A DNA stretch of 64,000 nucleotides from Paenibacillus pini JCM 16418 (GTDB lineage: Bacteria > Bacillota > Bacilli > Paenibacillales > Paenibacillaceae). Numbering within the stretch: the first letter of the stretch is position 1; every line of letters starts with the position of its first letter. A program made the position numbers and the translations under genes. Location: assembly GCF_000576305.1 (NCBI RefSeq), contig NZ_BAVZ01000003.1, positions 1 to 64,000 of the forward strand, read 5' to 3'. The notes below the pieces were generated by a model, which was not told the DNA's origin, searched no databases, and saw only the letters and a program-made list of their open reading frames with translations. Shown here piece after piece: positions 36,557 to 46,771 of this stretch.

Positions 36557-36637
36557 ATTCAATAGATCATATCGACTGATTAGCTGGTTACTAGTGTGAA
36601 TTGCCGCGTTCGCTATTCAGTTTTATTTTTAATCCAG

Positions 36638-36673
36638 TACTAAGTAATACTTAATATCAGTAAGACTTAGTAC
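36638..36673. promoter_or_regulatory. Candidate PadR operator 2 upstream of the ABC exporter
   Basis: TACTAAGTAATACTTAATA (36638-36656) repeats operator 1. It lies within a larger inverted repeat, GTACTAAGT (36637-36645) with ACTTAGTAC (36665-36673), suggesting two adjacent dimer sites. Confidence 0.6.
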
Positions 36674-36769
36674 AGGATTAATATGTAATCTAGCTCCGCA
36701 AGGTAATCGACCGTAATTAATTTCTGGAGCTTTTGGCCATACTTCCCATTTTATAAGGAGGAAAAAAGG

Positions 36770-37531
36770 ATGAGAAATGCAGCGATTTCTGTAAAAGGAT
36801 TAAAAAAATCCTTTAAGGACAAGGGGGTATTAAAGGGAGTGGATTTTGAGGTGCGTCGTGGCGAAATATTCGCCCTGCTCGGCTCAAATGGTGCGGGTAA
36901 GACGACGACGGTCAACATTCTATCGACGCTGATGAAGCCCGATGGCGGCGAAGTTAGTATTTGCGGCTTTGACGTGAAGCGTCAACCGGATCATGTTCGC
37001 CAGAGCATCAGCCTGACAGGTCAATTCGCTGCTTTAGATGGTATGCTCACCGGGCGGGAAAATCTGATAATGATCGCTAAGCTACGGGGAGTTTCCAATC
37101 CCTCTCAAGTCGCCGACAATCTGCTTGCAAAATTTAGTCTGACAGATGCGGCCAACCGCCGAGCAGACAAATATTCCGGTGGTATGAAGCGTCGGATTGA
37201 CATCGCCATGAGCCTGATCGGGACGCCAGCAGTTATTTTTCTCGACGAACCGACGACAGGGCTTGACCCCGAAGCCCGGATTGAAGTCTGGGATACCGTC
37301 AAGGAGCTTGCCGGCAGCGGAACGACCATTTTTCTGACAACCCAGTATCTGGAGGAAGCCGAACAACTGGCGGACCGTATCGCCATCCTGCATGGCGGAA
37401 AAATCATCACGACCGGTACCCTCACCGAACTCAAAGAAATGTTCCCGCCAGCGAAAGTGGAATACATTGAGAAGCAGCCCACTTTAGAGGAAATTTTCCT
37501 CGCGATCATCGGCAAAAAGGAGGCGATGTAA
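36770..37531 (+). CDS. ABC transporter ATP-binding protein (DrrA type)
   Basis: 253 residues with Walker A GSNGAGKTT, signature YSGGMKRR, Walker B VIFLDEPTTGLDP and the switch region LTTQYLEEAEQLAD. The Q-loop and GMLTGREN segment are typical of DrrA/daunorubicin-resistance-type exporters. AGGAGG precedes the start. It is co-transcribed with the permease, whose ATG directly follows its stop, and is likely PadR-repressed. The substrate is unknown, but drug efflux is the usual role of this layout. Confidence 0.93.
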   Translation: MRNAAISVKGLKKSFKDKGVLKGVDFEVRRGEIFALLGSNGAGKTTTVNILSTLMKPDGGEVSICGFDVKRQPDHVRQSISLTGQFAALDGMLTGRENLIMIAKLRGVSNPSQVADNLLAKFSLTDAANRRADKYSGGMKRRIDIAMSLIGTPAVIFLDEPTTGLDPEARIEVWDTVKELAGSGTTIFLTTQYLEEAEQLADRIAILHGGKIITTGTLTELKEMFPPAKVEYIEKQPTLEEIFLAIIGKKEAM

Positions 37532-38280
37532 ATGAAAAGCAAAACAGGGATATTACTAGGGCGTTTAATGCGCAACATCATGCGCAGCCAGATACGATTA
37601 TTACGGTGGCGATTACGCCGATTATGATGTTGCTGCTGTTTGTCTACGTATTTGGCGGTGCCATAGAGACAGGAACGGACAGCTATGTCAATTATTTATT
37701 GCCGGGAATCTTGCTGATGGCTATCGCATCCGGCGTCGCTTACACTTCCGTGCGGCTGTTTACAGATGTAAAGAGCGGTCTGATGTCGCGTTTCATTACC
37801 ATGCCCATCAAGCGCTCGTCGATATTGTGGGCTCACGTGTTGACCTCCCTTGTTTCCAATGCGCTTACTCTCTTGGTGGTTATTCTCGTTGCTCTCTTGA
37901 TGGGCTTCCGTTCCAGCGCAGACATCCTAGATTGGCTCGCGGTAGCGGGGATACTTGGGCTGTTTACGCTGGCGCTGACATGGCTGGCTGTCATTCCCGG
38001 ATTAACAGCTAGCTCGATGGAAGGGGCGACAGCGTACTCTTACCCACTGATTTTCCTGCCGTTTATTAGTTCGGCCTTTGTCCCCACTGAAACTATGCCT
38101 AAAATTGTCCGTGCTTTCGCTGAGAACCAGCCCGTAACGTCAATCGTGAATGCGATTCGTGCCCTCTTGTATGAAGGATCTGTTGGCAACGATATCTGGA
38201 TCGCGCTTGCCTGGTGTGTCGGCATCATGGTCCTCGCTTACTTCTTCGCCAGTAAAGCTTTTAAACGTCAGTTAGGGTAA
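37532..38280 (+). CDS. ABC-2 type permease (DrrB type, frameshifted)
   Basis: Starts at ATG 37532 immediately after the ATPase stop. The first 19 residues (MKSKTGILLGRLMRNIMRS) are in one frame and the rest, from PDTIITVAITP, in another. A missing C in GCAGCCAGAT (about 37588) explains it; the repaired protein is 249 residues with six hydrophobic segments, matching the family. The late part contains the usual P-x-x-T-M-P segment. It forms the membrane half of the exporter. The frameshift is probably an error, since the remaining sequence shows no decay. Confidence 0.88.
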
Positions 38281-38320
38281 ATAAACCATCACAGGAGCAT
38301 TAGATAGAATACCTGAATAA

Positions 38321-38360
38321 AAGAAGAGCGCCCGCAGGCGTTGTGGGAGTTCTTTTTCTT
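38321..38360. terminator. Probable bidirectional terminator
   Basis: CCCGCA...TGTGGG inner stem with outer AAGAA...TTCTT, T-rich on both strands. It lies between the convergent permease and ATP-grasp genes. Confidence 0.6.
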
Positions 38361-38370
38361 AGATTTTTGG

Positions 38371-39126
38371 TTATTTAAATCGTCCATAATGCTTCCCATA
38401 AGACAGAATTTTATTATATAAGCTCTTATCTATGGATGCTTTGAGGGGGTATATTTGCGGACGCGTGTTCACTTCAAGAATCCAAGGTTTACCCTTTGAA
38501 TCGACAGCCACATCCAAGCCGAGTTCATGAAATCCTTTGTAATGACGGTCAAAGTTTTTACCAACGGCAACGCCAAGTCTTTTGAGTTCCAGTTCCAGCT
38601 GTGAGGTGAAGGTAGAACTAAAATTGGCACCGTGCATCGTCTTGCTGAATGTTCCTATGGTGCCGCCTTGATTATAATTGGTAGCTACTTTGTTAGGGTT
38701 GCCGACTTTGGTGAACAGGGCTGTGCTGACCCAATCTCCCTGTCTGGTTTTCTGGACCATAACCCGGATATCGAATGGCTTAGCATTGCTTTTGGCTAAT
38801 TGAATTCCTTTTTGCAACAGATAAGATCTGCTCCCAGCAAAGCGATTCAGATCACGGTACAATTGAGCAGTGGTAGAGTATGACGTTTTAGTTGTATTCA
38901 GCTGGCTTTGATAGCCGCTGTCTATTTTGCGTATACGGATAATGTTTTTTCCGCCTGATCCATCGGTTGGCTTAAAGAAGACACTGGTATAGTCATTCAG
39001 CATAGCGGACAGATTTTTTTGATTAAACGGTAATGTGTGCGGTACGTATTTTTGAAAATAGGTATCTTTAAGCAACCATTGGGTTTTCTTCCATTTATTC
39101 TTGATGGTGCTACTTTTATATTTCAT
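38371..39126 (-). CDS. YheC/YheD-like ATP-grasp protein
   Basis: 251 residues. ATP-grasp features: FFKPTDGSGGKNIIRI (phosphate-binding loop), FDIRVMVQK, and the metal-binding LEVNTRPQI near the C-terminus; the central segment covers the FHELGLDVAVDSKGKPW strand. This matches the YheC/D (spore-coat-associated) subgroup seen in spore formers, at the short end of its length range. The amino-acid or peptide ligation substrate is unknown. Transcribed alone on the minus strand. Confidence 0.88.
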   Translation of the reverse strand: MKYKSSTIKNKWKKTQWLLKDTYFQKYVPHTLPFNQKNLSAMLNDYTSVFFKPTDGSGGKNIIRIRKIDSGYQSQLNTTKTSYSTTAQLYRDLNRFAGSRSYLLQKGIQLAKSNAKPFDIRVMVQKTRQGDWVSTALFTKVGNPNKVATNYNQGGTIGTFSKTMHGANFSSTFTSQLELELKRLGVAVGKNFDRHYKGFHELGLDVAVDSKGKPWILEVNTRPQIYPLKASIDKSLYNKILSYGKHYGRFK

Positions 39127-39756
39127 TCTTCAGTGAACCCCCTCTTTTTTTGTTTAGCATATGCCGAAAAGTAGAACGAGTCTCCATGATGGCCTTGAAC
39201 CAAGATACGAGCCTGTGACCATTTTTTGCCAAAAAAAATAAGAAGATAAGGTATGCTGCCGTGAATACCTATATAAGAGAAGTGATAGATGTCTAATGAC
39301 ACAAAATAAAACTAAACCTAAACGAACCGTTAATTTTCGAGAACGGAACCACTGTCAAGCTAACGGGCAGGAAAGTGCGGTAACTGTCTTGTATAATTGG
39401 AGTGAGAAATTTAATAGAAGGGAACACGATATGGAGATAAACAATAAGGTAGAAAGTAAGACTAGGCACATTAAGAGTTAAATTACCATTAAGCTAAAGC
39501 GACACGATAGTCGAATAATACATATTGTTGAGCAGGCTATCGCAGCCTGCTTATTTTATTAAGGTGACGTCAAAAAAGTTTATTCTCTTTCTGAACCCTT
39601 TTCCCCGCGAGAGCGAATTAAGGATTGTAACATATTAGGGTGGGGCCCCATGAATAATAAAGAGTTACATCATGGCTACCTCGTTATTTTCACTGCTAGA
39701 ATTATTCTCAATCTGTTCGCAAATAATATTATTTAAAAATAAGGGAGCATAATCAC
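39127..39756. other. Intergenic region without a convincing gene
   Basis: About 630 bp, AT-rich. It contains a terminator-like hairpin (39531-39560) and a TATAAT box near 39392. A 61-codon frame (39296-39481) has no recognised family and no good ribosome site, so it is not called. Confidence 0.5.
39531..39560 (+). terminator. Terminator-like hairpin
   Basis: Perfect 8-bp stem AGCAGGCT...AGCCTGCT with a 5-nt loop (ATCGC), followed by TATTTTATT. No clear gene precedes it, so it could end an unrecognised short transcript. Confidence 0.65.
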
Positions 39757-40971
39757 ATGCATCGTAAGAAAAATTTAAAAATGCAGAAAGTAGATTTATC
39801 ACATTTAGAACAATATAGTCAGCTTTTACGTTATGTATTTCAAGTCACTAATAATGATCTTCACAAATATGGTTAGAAAGAAAACGAAATTCTTAATGAA
39901 AAGTCACCTGTCTTACAACAAGCAGATGTAATTGGATGGTTCGATGGAGAAAAACTGATTTCTCAAGTATCAACATATCCATTTGAGGTACGGATATTTA
40001 ACCAAACGTATGCTATGGGCGGGGTTACAGGTGTGGGTACTTTCCCTGAATATTCTGGTCAAGGCTTAATGAATAAACTGCTGCTGCAAGCACTCACCAA
40101 TATGCGTGAAAAAAAACAATCCATTTCTTACTTGTATCCATATTCCATACCGTATTATCGCCGTAAAGGGTGGGAGATTATTTCGGATAAAATCGTGTTC
40201 GAAGTTCAAGATTATCAATTACCCAAAAGCAAACCCGTTCCTGGTGATGTGGCACGTGTAGATCCTGAAAGCAATGATGTGAAGATGGCTTATGAACGCT
40301 TCTCCATGCAAACACATGGAGCCATGTTACGGAAAGAACTCGCATGGAGCGAGTATTGGCGGTGGGATTCAGATGATTTAACGGCAGCCGTTTATTATGG
40401 TGAAGATGGTCAGCCCGATGGTTACATTTTATATTGGATCGAAGAAGAAGTATTTCACGTCAAAGACATGATCTTTGTTCATGAAGAGGCAAGAAGTGGA
40501 CTTTGGAATTTTATTAGTGCGCATTTTTCAATGATATCCAAAGTGGTTGGCAATATTCATACAGATGAACAGCTTGCATTTTTGCTGGAAGATGCTGATA
40601 TTAAGGAAACCATTTCCCCTTACTTTATGGCACGGATCGTGGACATTGAGCAATTTATTTCAAAATATCCGTTTAAACCTTCAACCATACAAAGAGAATG
40701 GACATTTACCTTGCAAGACCCACTGCTGTCTTGGAATCAAGGAATATTCACATTACAAATTGAACCGAACGGATGCGGTAGAGTGATTCGAAGTGATCAT
40801 CATCGTTGTGAAGATAGCATAAGTATTCAGACCATGACGACAATGTTGCTAGGCTATAAGCGTCCTGATTATTTGCACAAGATTGGTCGCATCAAGTGTA
40901 ACCCAGAAACACTAGATTTATTAGAAGATGCTATTGAACAGCAGGCCCCTTATTTTTCTGATTATTTTTAA
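39757..40971 (+). pseudogene. GNAT acetyltransferase (Eis/SCP2 type) with in-frame TAG
   Basis: Translation from ATG 39757 (AAGGGA upstream) gives a normal N-terminus that is interrupted by TAG at 39874-39876 after HKYG. The frame then continues uninterrupted to 40971, through the acetyl-CoA site GVGTFPEYSGQGLMNKLL and a second, SCP2-like C-terminal domain. Restored length is 404 residues, as in Eis-like N-acetyltransferases. TAG could come from TGG (Trp) by one G-to-A change. The rest shows no decay, so the mutation is recent or a base-call error. Restart at ATG 40015 would lose the N-terminal part of the GNAT fold and has no ribosome site. Confidence 0.8.
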
Positions 40972-41080
40972 TTTTAAATCGTGAAAACCAGATGAAGAGA
41001 CTGCACAGCAATTGAATATTCTATTTGTGTTAAACTAAATTTAAATTTGTGTGTTACATATAGAAAATGGAGGGGTTATC

Positions 41081-41827
41081 ATGACAACCGGATCACAAAA
41101 CGATATTGATGGTCTGAAGGAAATTGGAAGAATTGTTGCATTGACGATTAGTGAAATGAAACGTCACACACGTGTAGGAATTACGACAAAGGAACTGGAT
41201 GATATTGGTGGGCAGTTGTTAAAAAGCCATGGGGCTGTGCCGGCACCTAAGAAAGTTTACAATTTCCCTGGCAACACATGTATTAGTGTTAACCACGAAG
41301 TTGCTCACGGAATACCGGGAAATCGAGTCATTCAACCGGGCGATTTAATAAACATCGATGTATCTGCAGAACTAGGGGGCTATTATGCGGATGCGGGACA
41401 TTCTTTTCCGATACCTCCATACGAGTCATCAATAATGCATCTGTGTCAATACACACATAATACAATGATGAAAGTAATCTCTTCACTTAAGCATGGAGTA
41501 AAATTGAACGAAATCGGAAGGATTATTGAAATAGAGGCTAAAAAAGGCGGCTATAATATAATAAAGAATCTGTGTAGCCACGGTATTGGAAAATCTCTAC
41601 ACGAGGCTCCAACTGAGATTCTACCTGTATATAACAAGCACGATAAACGAGTATTGAAAGAGGGCATGGTAATTACAATCGAGCCCTTTTTATCTACAGG
41701 TGCAGGTTATGCCGTTGAACAAAGGGATGGATGGACTTTATGTGTACCCGACAATAGCTTTGTGGCACAACATGAACATACTATAATTATTACAAAGAAT
41801 GAGCCCATCATCACCACGGTAGCATAA
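41081..41827 (+). CDS. Type I methionine aminopeptidase
   Basis: 248 residues from ATG 41081, preceded by GGAGGGG. All metal ligands of the M24 fold are visible: the Asp pair in NIDVSAELGGYYADAG, His in CSHGIGKSLHEAP, Glu in ITIEPF and Glu in AQHEHTIIIT; the substrate His is in VNHEVAHG. It removes N-terminal Met from nascent proteins. It is not in a ribosomal-protein operon, so it is probably an additional copy beside the essential map gene; if it is a spare copy it may confer resistance to a MetAP inhibitor (speculative). Confidence 0.92.
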   Translation: MTTGSQNDIDGLKEIGRIVALTISEMKRHTRVGITTKELDDIGGQLLKSHGAVPAPKKVYNFPGNTCISVNHEVAHGIPGNRVIQPGDLINIDVSAELGGYYADAGHSFPIPPYESSIMHLCQYTHNTMMKVISSLKHGVKLNEIGRIIEIEAKKGGYNIIKNLCSHGIGKSLHEAPTEILPVYNKHDKRVLKEGMVITIEPFLSTGAGYAVEQRDGWTLCVPDNSFVAQHEHTIIITKNEPIITTVA

Positions 41828-41902
41828 AACCATTTGAACAAAAAGAAAGAATGTGCGTCATTATTACACTAACTATGAACGATAATTCAATAATGATATT
41901 TG

Positions 41903-41936
41903 AAGGTAGCCGACTTGTCATCGGTTACCTTTTTTC
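41903..41936 (+). terminator. Terminator after the methionine aminopeptidase
   Basis: AAGGTAGCCGA paired with TCGGTTACCTT (one G-U) and a T-run, 75 bp after the stop. Confidence 0.8.
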
Positions 41937-42124
41937 AATTTATCACCTCTTTCGGGGGGTAGACCAACCTTGAATGTTATTATATTAAAAGTTTCCCTAG
42001 AATCGAATGGCATTTTTAGGTAAAATTTGCTTACAGCAGTGAGATATCAATGTTAAACAAGGTGGTTATCAATTAAGTGCAAGATGATTTTTCATTTTTC
42101 GGTTTCTTCTATAGTAATTTCAGT

Positions 42125-42930
42125 ATGAAAGTCGTTTCAAAAATTTTGACTGGAGGAGATATTATAAATCATAACGAGGTTGTTCAAATCAGTAATGCAT
42201 ATTTACTTCCATTAGTATCCGAATTGTATGGATTAGAAGGCTATAAAATTAAGCAGATTCCGGCACATGACGGAGGGCGTAATGTCGTTTACAGCTGTGA
42301 GAAAGAGGGTGCCGATGCAAAAATACTCAGAATCGCCTTCTTAAATGACAGAAGCCGGGAAGATTTTCTAGGTGAGCTTGAGTATGTCAGGTATTTATTC
42401 GAGCATGGCGGTAGTGTCTCGAATGTAGTCAGTTCCCAAAAGGGGAATCTGCTCGAAGAGATAAATCACAATAATTTACTTTTTTGTCTGCCTGTTTGAT
42501 AAGGCTAGAGGAAAACTGCTTGTGGAAAATCATTATCGGTATCGGGCTGGAGTTCCTATTTCTGAATACTATTATAATTGCGGGAAAGTTCTGGGGAAAC
42601 GGAATGGACTGGATACAGTCTGAACCAGACGTCGGTAAACGCAAACAGTTTATGGAGGATTATTTTGAAACAGTCCTCGCGGGATACAGATCTGAAACCA
42701 GGCTCGATCATACGATGTTGAACACATTGCCCTTGTTTATTCAAGCAAACTTATTGGAGAATATTATAGATGCGTTTGAGGTAATGCGAAACAACGGCGA
42801 AGAGCCGGAGTGTGATGAGGAGCTGTCGTATCGTATAAAATGCATCGAAGAAGATATCCTCTATTTTGGATTTTTCCATGAAATATATTCGTGTGAAGAA
42901 CCTTTTGAGTATGAGAAACGAAATCTTTAA
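42125..42930 (+). pseudogene. Decayed APH-family phosphotransferase
   Basis: The N-terminal lobe (from MKVVSKILTGG at 42125, with the ATP-binding stretch up to LEYVRYLFEHGG) reads normally to about 42475, then the frame slips at a T-run. The shifted frame continues FVCLFDKARGKLLVEN to LGK near 42600. The third piece, from DWIQSEPDVGKR to 42930, is the usual C-terminal end. Between LGK and WIQSEP the expected 110-130 residues, including the catalytic HxDxxxxN and the DxD metal motif of this fold, are missing. The product cannot be an active kinase. The original substrate is unknown. Confidence 0.75.
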
Positions 42931-42997
42931 TTTTTTCGTAGCATCCTTTGACTAAACTAACGGCGAACGATAGTTAAACTAAGCGAGATCAAACAAA

Positions 42998-43022
42998 AGG
43001 GCCATCTTTTCGGGATGGCCCT
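42998..43022 (+). terminator. Terminator-like hairpin after the APH remnant
   Basis: Perfect 9-bp stem AGGGCCATC...GATGGCCCT with a 7-nt loop. The T-tail is weak. Confidence 0.6.
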
Positions 43023-43046
43023 AAACTTGTTATTATTTAATAGAAA

Positions 43047-43075
43047 CTGACAAAAAAGTATCCTTATATTATAAT
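43047..43075 (+). promoter_or_regulatory. Promoter of the secA2-like gene
   Basis: CTGACA (43047-43052), 17-bp spacer, perfect TATAAT (43070-43075). The block from 43039 matches that at 3514. A leader of about 250 nt follows before the start codon. Confidence 0.65.
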
Positions 43076-43324
43076 TGTTATAAATATCCTTATAGAGGAA
43101 AATTATTATACCGTTAATTTAAACATAGTAAGAGAGATTATTACATGGACGAAAAAAGCTATAGATTGTAATTACATACAGGAAAAGATGCCGTGGTTCT
43201 GTTATTCCGTATTATTTTGTTATGACGGGTGTATTAACGATTGTGTCTGTTATTTTGCATCAACGGCGTTAAAAGGACGAGTAAGATAGTACAGCTTATT
43301 TATACCGAGGAGGGATTAGATCCA

Positions 43325-45587
43325 ATGAATATAGCCGTCAAGTTGATGCAAAAATTAAAAGACCGCGATACTCAGAATAAGCTGAAAGTCTATCAGGAAA
43401 AAGCGGAACTTATCAGGAAACGGAATTTGGAAGCATGGGACGATGGGCAGCTTCAAGCGGAATCCCTCCGGTTGCAAAAAGAAGCAAAATCGGGCACGCC
43501 TTTGGATGAGTTGCTTGTCGATGCTTATGCGTTAGTCTGTGAGGCAGCGAAGAGAAAGCTCGGATTACAGCCTTACGATGTCCAGATCATGGCTGCCATC
43601 GCTCTGCATGAGAGATTTTTGATCGAGCAGCATACTGGTGAAGGAAAAACGCTCTCTGCTGTTATGCCTGCTTATCTAAATGCGCTGACCGGCAAAGGCG
43701 TTCATGTGTTGACTTTTAACGATTATTTGGCAAATCGAGATGCGGAGTGGATGGGCCCAATCTATCGTTTCCTCGGGTTAACGGTAAACTCGGTTCAAAC
43801 GGGCATGAGCCTGTTCGAGAAACAGGAAGCGTACGCCAAGGATATAACCTATGTTACGGTTAAAGAAGCGGGATTCGATTATTTGCGCGACACGATCGCT
43901 CTAGATGAAGCCGATACTGTACATCGTCCTTTCCACTTCGTCATCGTTGACGAAGCGGATTCACTTCTTCTCGACGAAGCGCGGGTGCCGCTAGTCATCG
44001 CTAGTGAATCAGCCTCTTTCGGCAACGACGGCAATAACGGAAATGACGGCATTTGTTTCGCAGACGTAGCTCGGCAGCTACAGCAAGTAGAGCATTACGA
44101 CTTCGACGAGTTCCAGCGGAACGTTTACTTGAATGAAGCGGGCTCTGCTAAAGCCGAATCGCTGCTGGGATGCGGCAATTTGTACGAAAACCATAATAGT
44201 CATTTACTCATGTCGTTAAATTGCGCGCTGCATGCTGAATTGTTATTGAAAAAAGACGTCGATTATATCGTTCGGGACGGTAATATCGAGCTGATCGATG
44301 AATATACAGGCCGTGTAGCGGAGAACAGGAATTTGCCGGACGGGCTGCAAGCTGCGCTTGCAGCCAAAGAAGGGCTTCAGCTCTTAGCTGGCGGGAGAAT
44401 TCTTGGTACGATCACCCTTCAACATTTCATTAGCCTATATCCAAAGATTTGCGGAATGACGGCTACCGCTCAAACTTCTGCAATGGATTTCGAAGAAATT
44501 TATGTGCTGCAGGTCGTGCAAATTCCACCGCACCGCCCAAACATACGGATTGACCATCCGCACAGGATTTATACCCATAAAGAAGCCAAGCTCAAGGCAC
44601 TTGTAGAAGAAATCTCATCCGTCCATACGAGCGGACGTCCGATTCTCATTGGTACGTCAAGCGTCAAAGAGTCTAACATGCTGGCGGAGGCGCTAGCGGT
44701 TGTCAATGTACCTTGCCATGTTCTAAATGCGAAAAACGACGCAAAAGAAGCCGAGATCATCGCGAAAGCGGGAGAAATCAGCGCCGTGACAGTGTCTACG
44801 AATATGGCGGGACGAGGCGTCGACATTCGGCTCGGTGGCGGCAATCCTAAGCAAGCAGAAGTCGTCGCCAAGCTGGGCGGTTTATACGTAATTGGTACGC
44901 ATGTGAATGAAAGCATGCGGATCGACGACCAGCTGCGCGGGCGTTCTGGTCGCCAAGGCGACCCGGGATCTTCTGTATTTTTCGTAAGCTTGGAGGACGA
45001 GTTGATGCTTCGGTTCGGCATCAATAAAGCGATCCACAATCTTAGACAGGATGAGGCTCTCGAAGATTCAGTACTCCGCAGCAAAATCGCGCAAATTCAG
45101 CGAGTTATTATGGGCCAAAACTTCGATATCCGCCAGGAATTGAACTGTTATTCGGATATGGTGGAGGATCAAAGGCGAATTCTATATGAGGAGCGGCTCA
45201 GAATTTTGAAAGGCGAGAAGCCGATGAGCTTCGGAGCAGCGGGTGCGGCTTTTTTATATCGACGAGTTCTGGGCTGACCATCTTGCATATGTTTCTTATC
45301 TTCGTGAAGGCATTCATTTGGAGAGTCTTGCTAGTCGCAATCCGATCGACGAATTTCATACGCAAATTACTCATGCATACGAGCAAATATCGGCAAAAAT
45401 AAATCGTGAGTCGGCAAATATGCTTGTAAGGCTTGAAGGTTCAAATGATCCGGCAATGTGGGAAAAGTTTGGTTTAAAGAGCCCTACTTCGACTCGAACC
45501 TATATTATCAATGATCAATACATTCAGAATAAGCGCAACTCATGGACACTACGACTGTATTGGCATATTACCTTCGCAAGTCTTTGA
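43325..45587 (+). CDS. secA2: SecA2-like accessory preprotein translocase ATPase (frameshifted)
   Basis: ATG 43325 after GAGGAGGG. SecA motifs in order: HTGEGKT (Walker A), LTFNDYLANRDAEWM, VDEADSLLLDEAR (DEAD), GMTATAQT, NMAGRGVDIRLGGG and GRSGRQGDPGSS. The frame is lost in a T-run (45250-45255); removing one T yields AFYIDEFWADHLAYVSYLREGIHLE, the helical scaffold continuation, ending at 45587 and giving 753 residues. This is shorter than housekeeping SecA and lacks the C-terminal zinc finger, as SecA2 proteins do. Such proteins export particular surface or glycosylated proteins. No SecY2 or Asp genes are adjacent. The promoter box shared with the glycosyltransferase hints at a surface-protein role. 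SecA family is certain; the SecA2 subtype is likely. Confidence 0.85.
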
Positions 45588-45761
45588 AGCCAATATTCGG
45601 GTGGGGAAAATTTTGATAGAGACAAATACGAGCGAACGCTCAATTTTCATACTGCCCTCACAATTTTGAAGCGAAGCATTAACTCCCTGTTGAGTTCGGA
45701 CAATTAAGAATACATCACAAGGGAGTACAGGCCCGATGGCGATGTATTCTCGGCATAAACA

Positions 45762-46017
45762 TAGCGATAGAAGCCATAATTCTTTGTTTGAGGCTATGTT
45801 TGTCTTGCAAAATATGGACAGAGCGGATGGAAGCAGATCAACTCGCATTTGGCGAAATCCAGTTTGAGACTTGGACAAGCAAGTTCGATCTGACTTTGGA
45901 AGCAGTGGAGCTGGAAGCTGAAATCGAGAGCTTCAATTGGAATATGCAACGGATGTGTTTCAAGGGGAAACCGTGCAACGCATGGCGGAAAGCTATACCG
46001 TACTTGTGAGGGAAATT
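45762..46017 (+). pseudogene. Remnant of an NRPS condensation domain
   Basis: The DNA is clearly homologous to 27382-27637 (C-terminal lobe of a C domain in the hybrid NRPS): pieces LFEAMFVLQNMDRA and TSKFDLTLEAVE are intact but joined by frameshifts, and the region opens and ends without domain partners. It is a decayed fragment of a similar synthetase, followed immediately by a terminator. Confidence 0.85.
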
Positions 46018-46059
46018 AAAGGCATGATTGAGAAAGTAAACAAAGAACGGGCCGATTTC

Positions 46060-46085
46060 AAGCAGCAGAAATGCTGCTTTTTATA
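46060..46085 (+). terminator. Terminator after the NRPS remnant
   Basis: Perfect 8-bp stem AAGCAGCA...TGCTGCTT with a GAAA tetraloop and a T-rich tail. Confidence 0.85.
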
Positions 46086-46278
46086 TTATTGTTTATATAG
46101 GGTACGGGGGTAATGTAAAATTAACTTAATATGCAGTAGGGGATATTCGAATTGGAGAATTGAAGATCAGGTCCGGGAATACAGCGAAAGACTCTGCTGA
46201 ACGAAGCAGCTGTCGAGGACGGAATGTAAGAAACTATCACCAAATTAAATCCATTAAGAAGCGAATGACCATAACTTA

Positions 46279-46431
46279 ACAAAACCATTACAAATTGAAG
46301 GTATGAGCTGTCCGCAGTCGGTAAAGTGAATCTTTCAGTCTACACGGTGGATATATCGTACGAGGAGAATGTTGTCACCATCAAGACTATTAAAGAGGCG
46401 ATTGAAAACCCATGGATACGACGTCGTTTAA
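46279..46431 (+). pseudogene. CopZ-like copper chaperone remnant
   Basis: Fragments LQIEGMSC, then VDISYEENVVTIKTIKEAIE, then HGYDVV with a stop reproduce a heavy-metal-associated domain, but a stop and frameshifts separate them and the second metal-binding Cys is lost. There is no intact copper gene nearby. Confidence 0.65.
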
Positions 46432-46462
46432 TCCTCTTATGATGAGATAAGGTGGGTACACA

Positions 46463-46627
46463 ATGTCGACAGTAATGACAACAAAACAGAAGAACAAACA
46501 TAAGATCTTGCAGCAAAGAGATTTAATGCTGAGTAGTTTAGTTATTTTTGCGCTGAGATTCGGTAATGCTTTCTATATCCATTATGAAACCATGCTACAC
46601 AAGCCACAATTCCTTTTTCGCTCGTAA
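46463..46627 (+). CDS. Short hypothetical ORF, possibly a truncated membrane protein
   Basis: A 54-codon frame from ATG 46463 behind AAGGTGGG, beginning MSTVMTTKQKNKHKIL and containing one hydrophobic stretch (LMLSSLVIFALRF). I recognise no family. It lies in a region of gene remnants and may be the 5' stub of a transporter. Low confidence that it is expressed. Confidence 0.25.
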   Translation: MSTVMTTKQKNKHKILQQRDLMLSSLVIFALRFGNAFYIHYETMLHKPQFLFRS

Positions 46628-46771
46628 AACAACAAAATATAGTACTGCAAAAGTGTCTTGGGAACGGGATTGTATATTCATAACAGAGCTGAACCCTCTT
46701 TTATTCGTCTCGATTTACTTTCTCAATGCACTTTTGAAAAATATAAATGTGTTATGATTTGTCCACTTAAA

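Noticed and set aside
39296..39481. 61-codon frame MTQNKTKPKRTVNF...
   Set aside because: No good ribosome site, no family, and AT-rich composition typical of the surrounding intergenic DNA.
43130..43320. Small membrane peptide (VMTGVLTIVSVILHQRR) in the secA2 leader, possibly SecG-like
   Set aside because: Frames are broken, no start or ribosome site fits, and the resemblance is only hydrophobicity.
45762..46017. Independent small gene (73 codons at 45788-46009)
   Set aside because: The frame is a shifted reading of a condensation-domain remnant.
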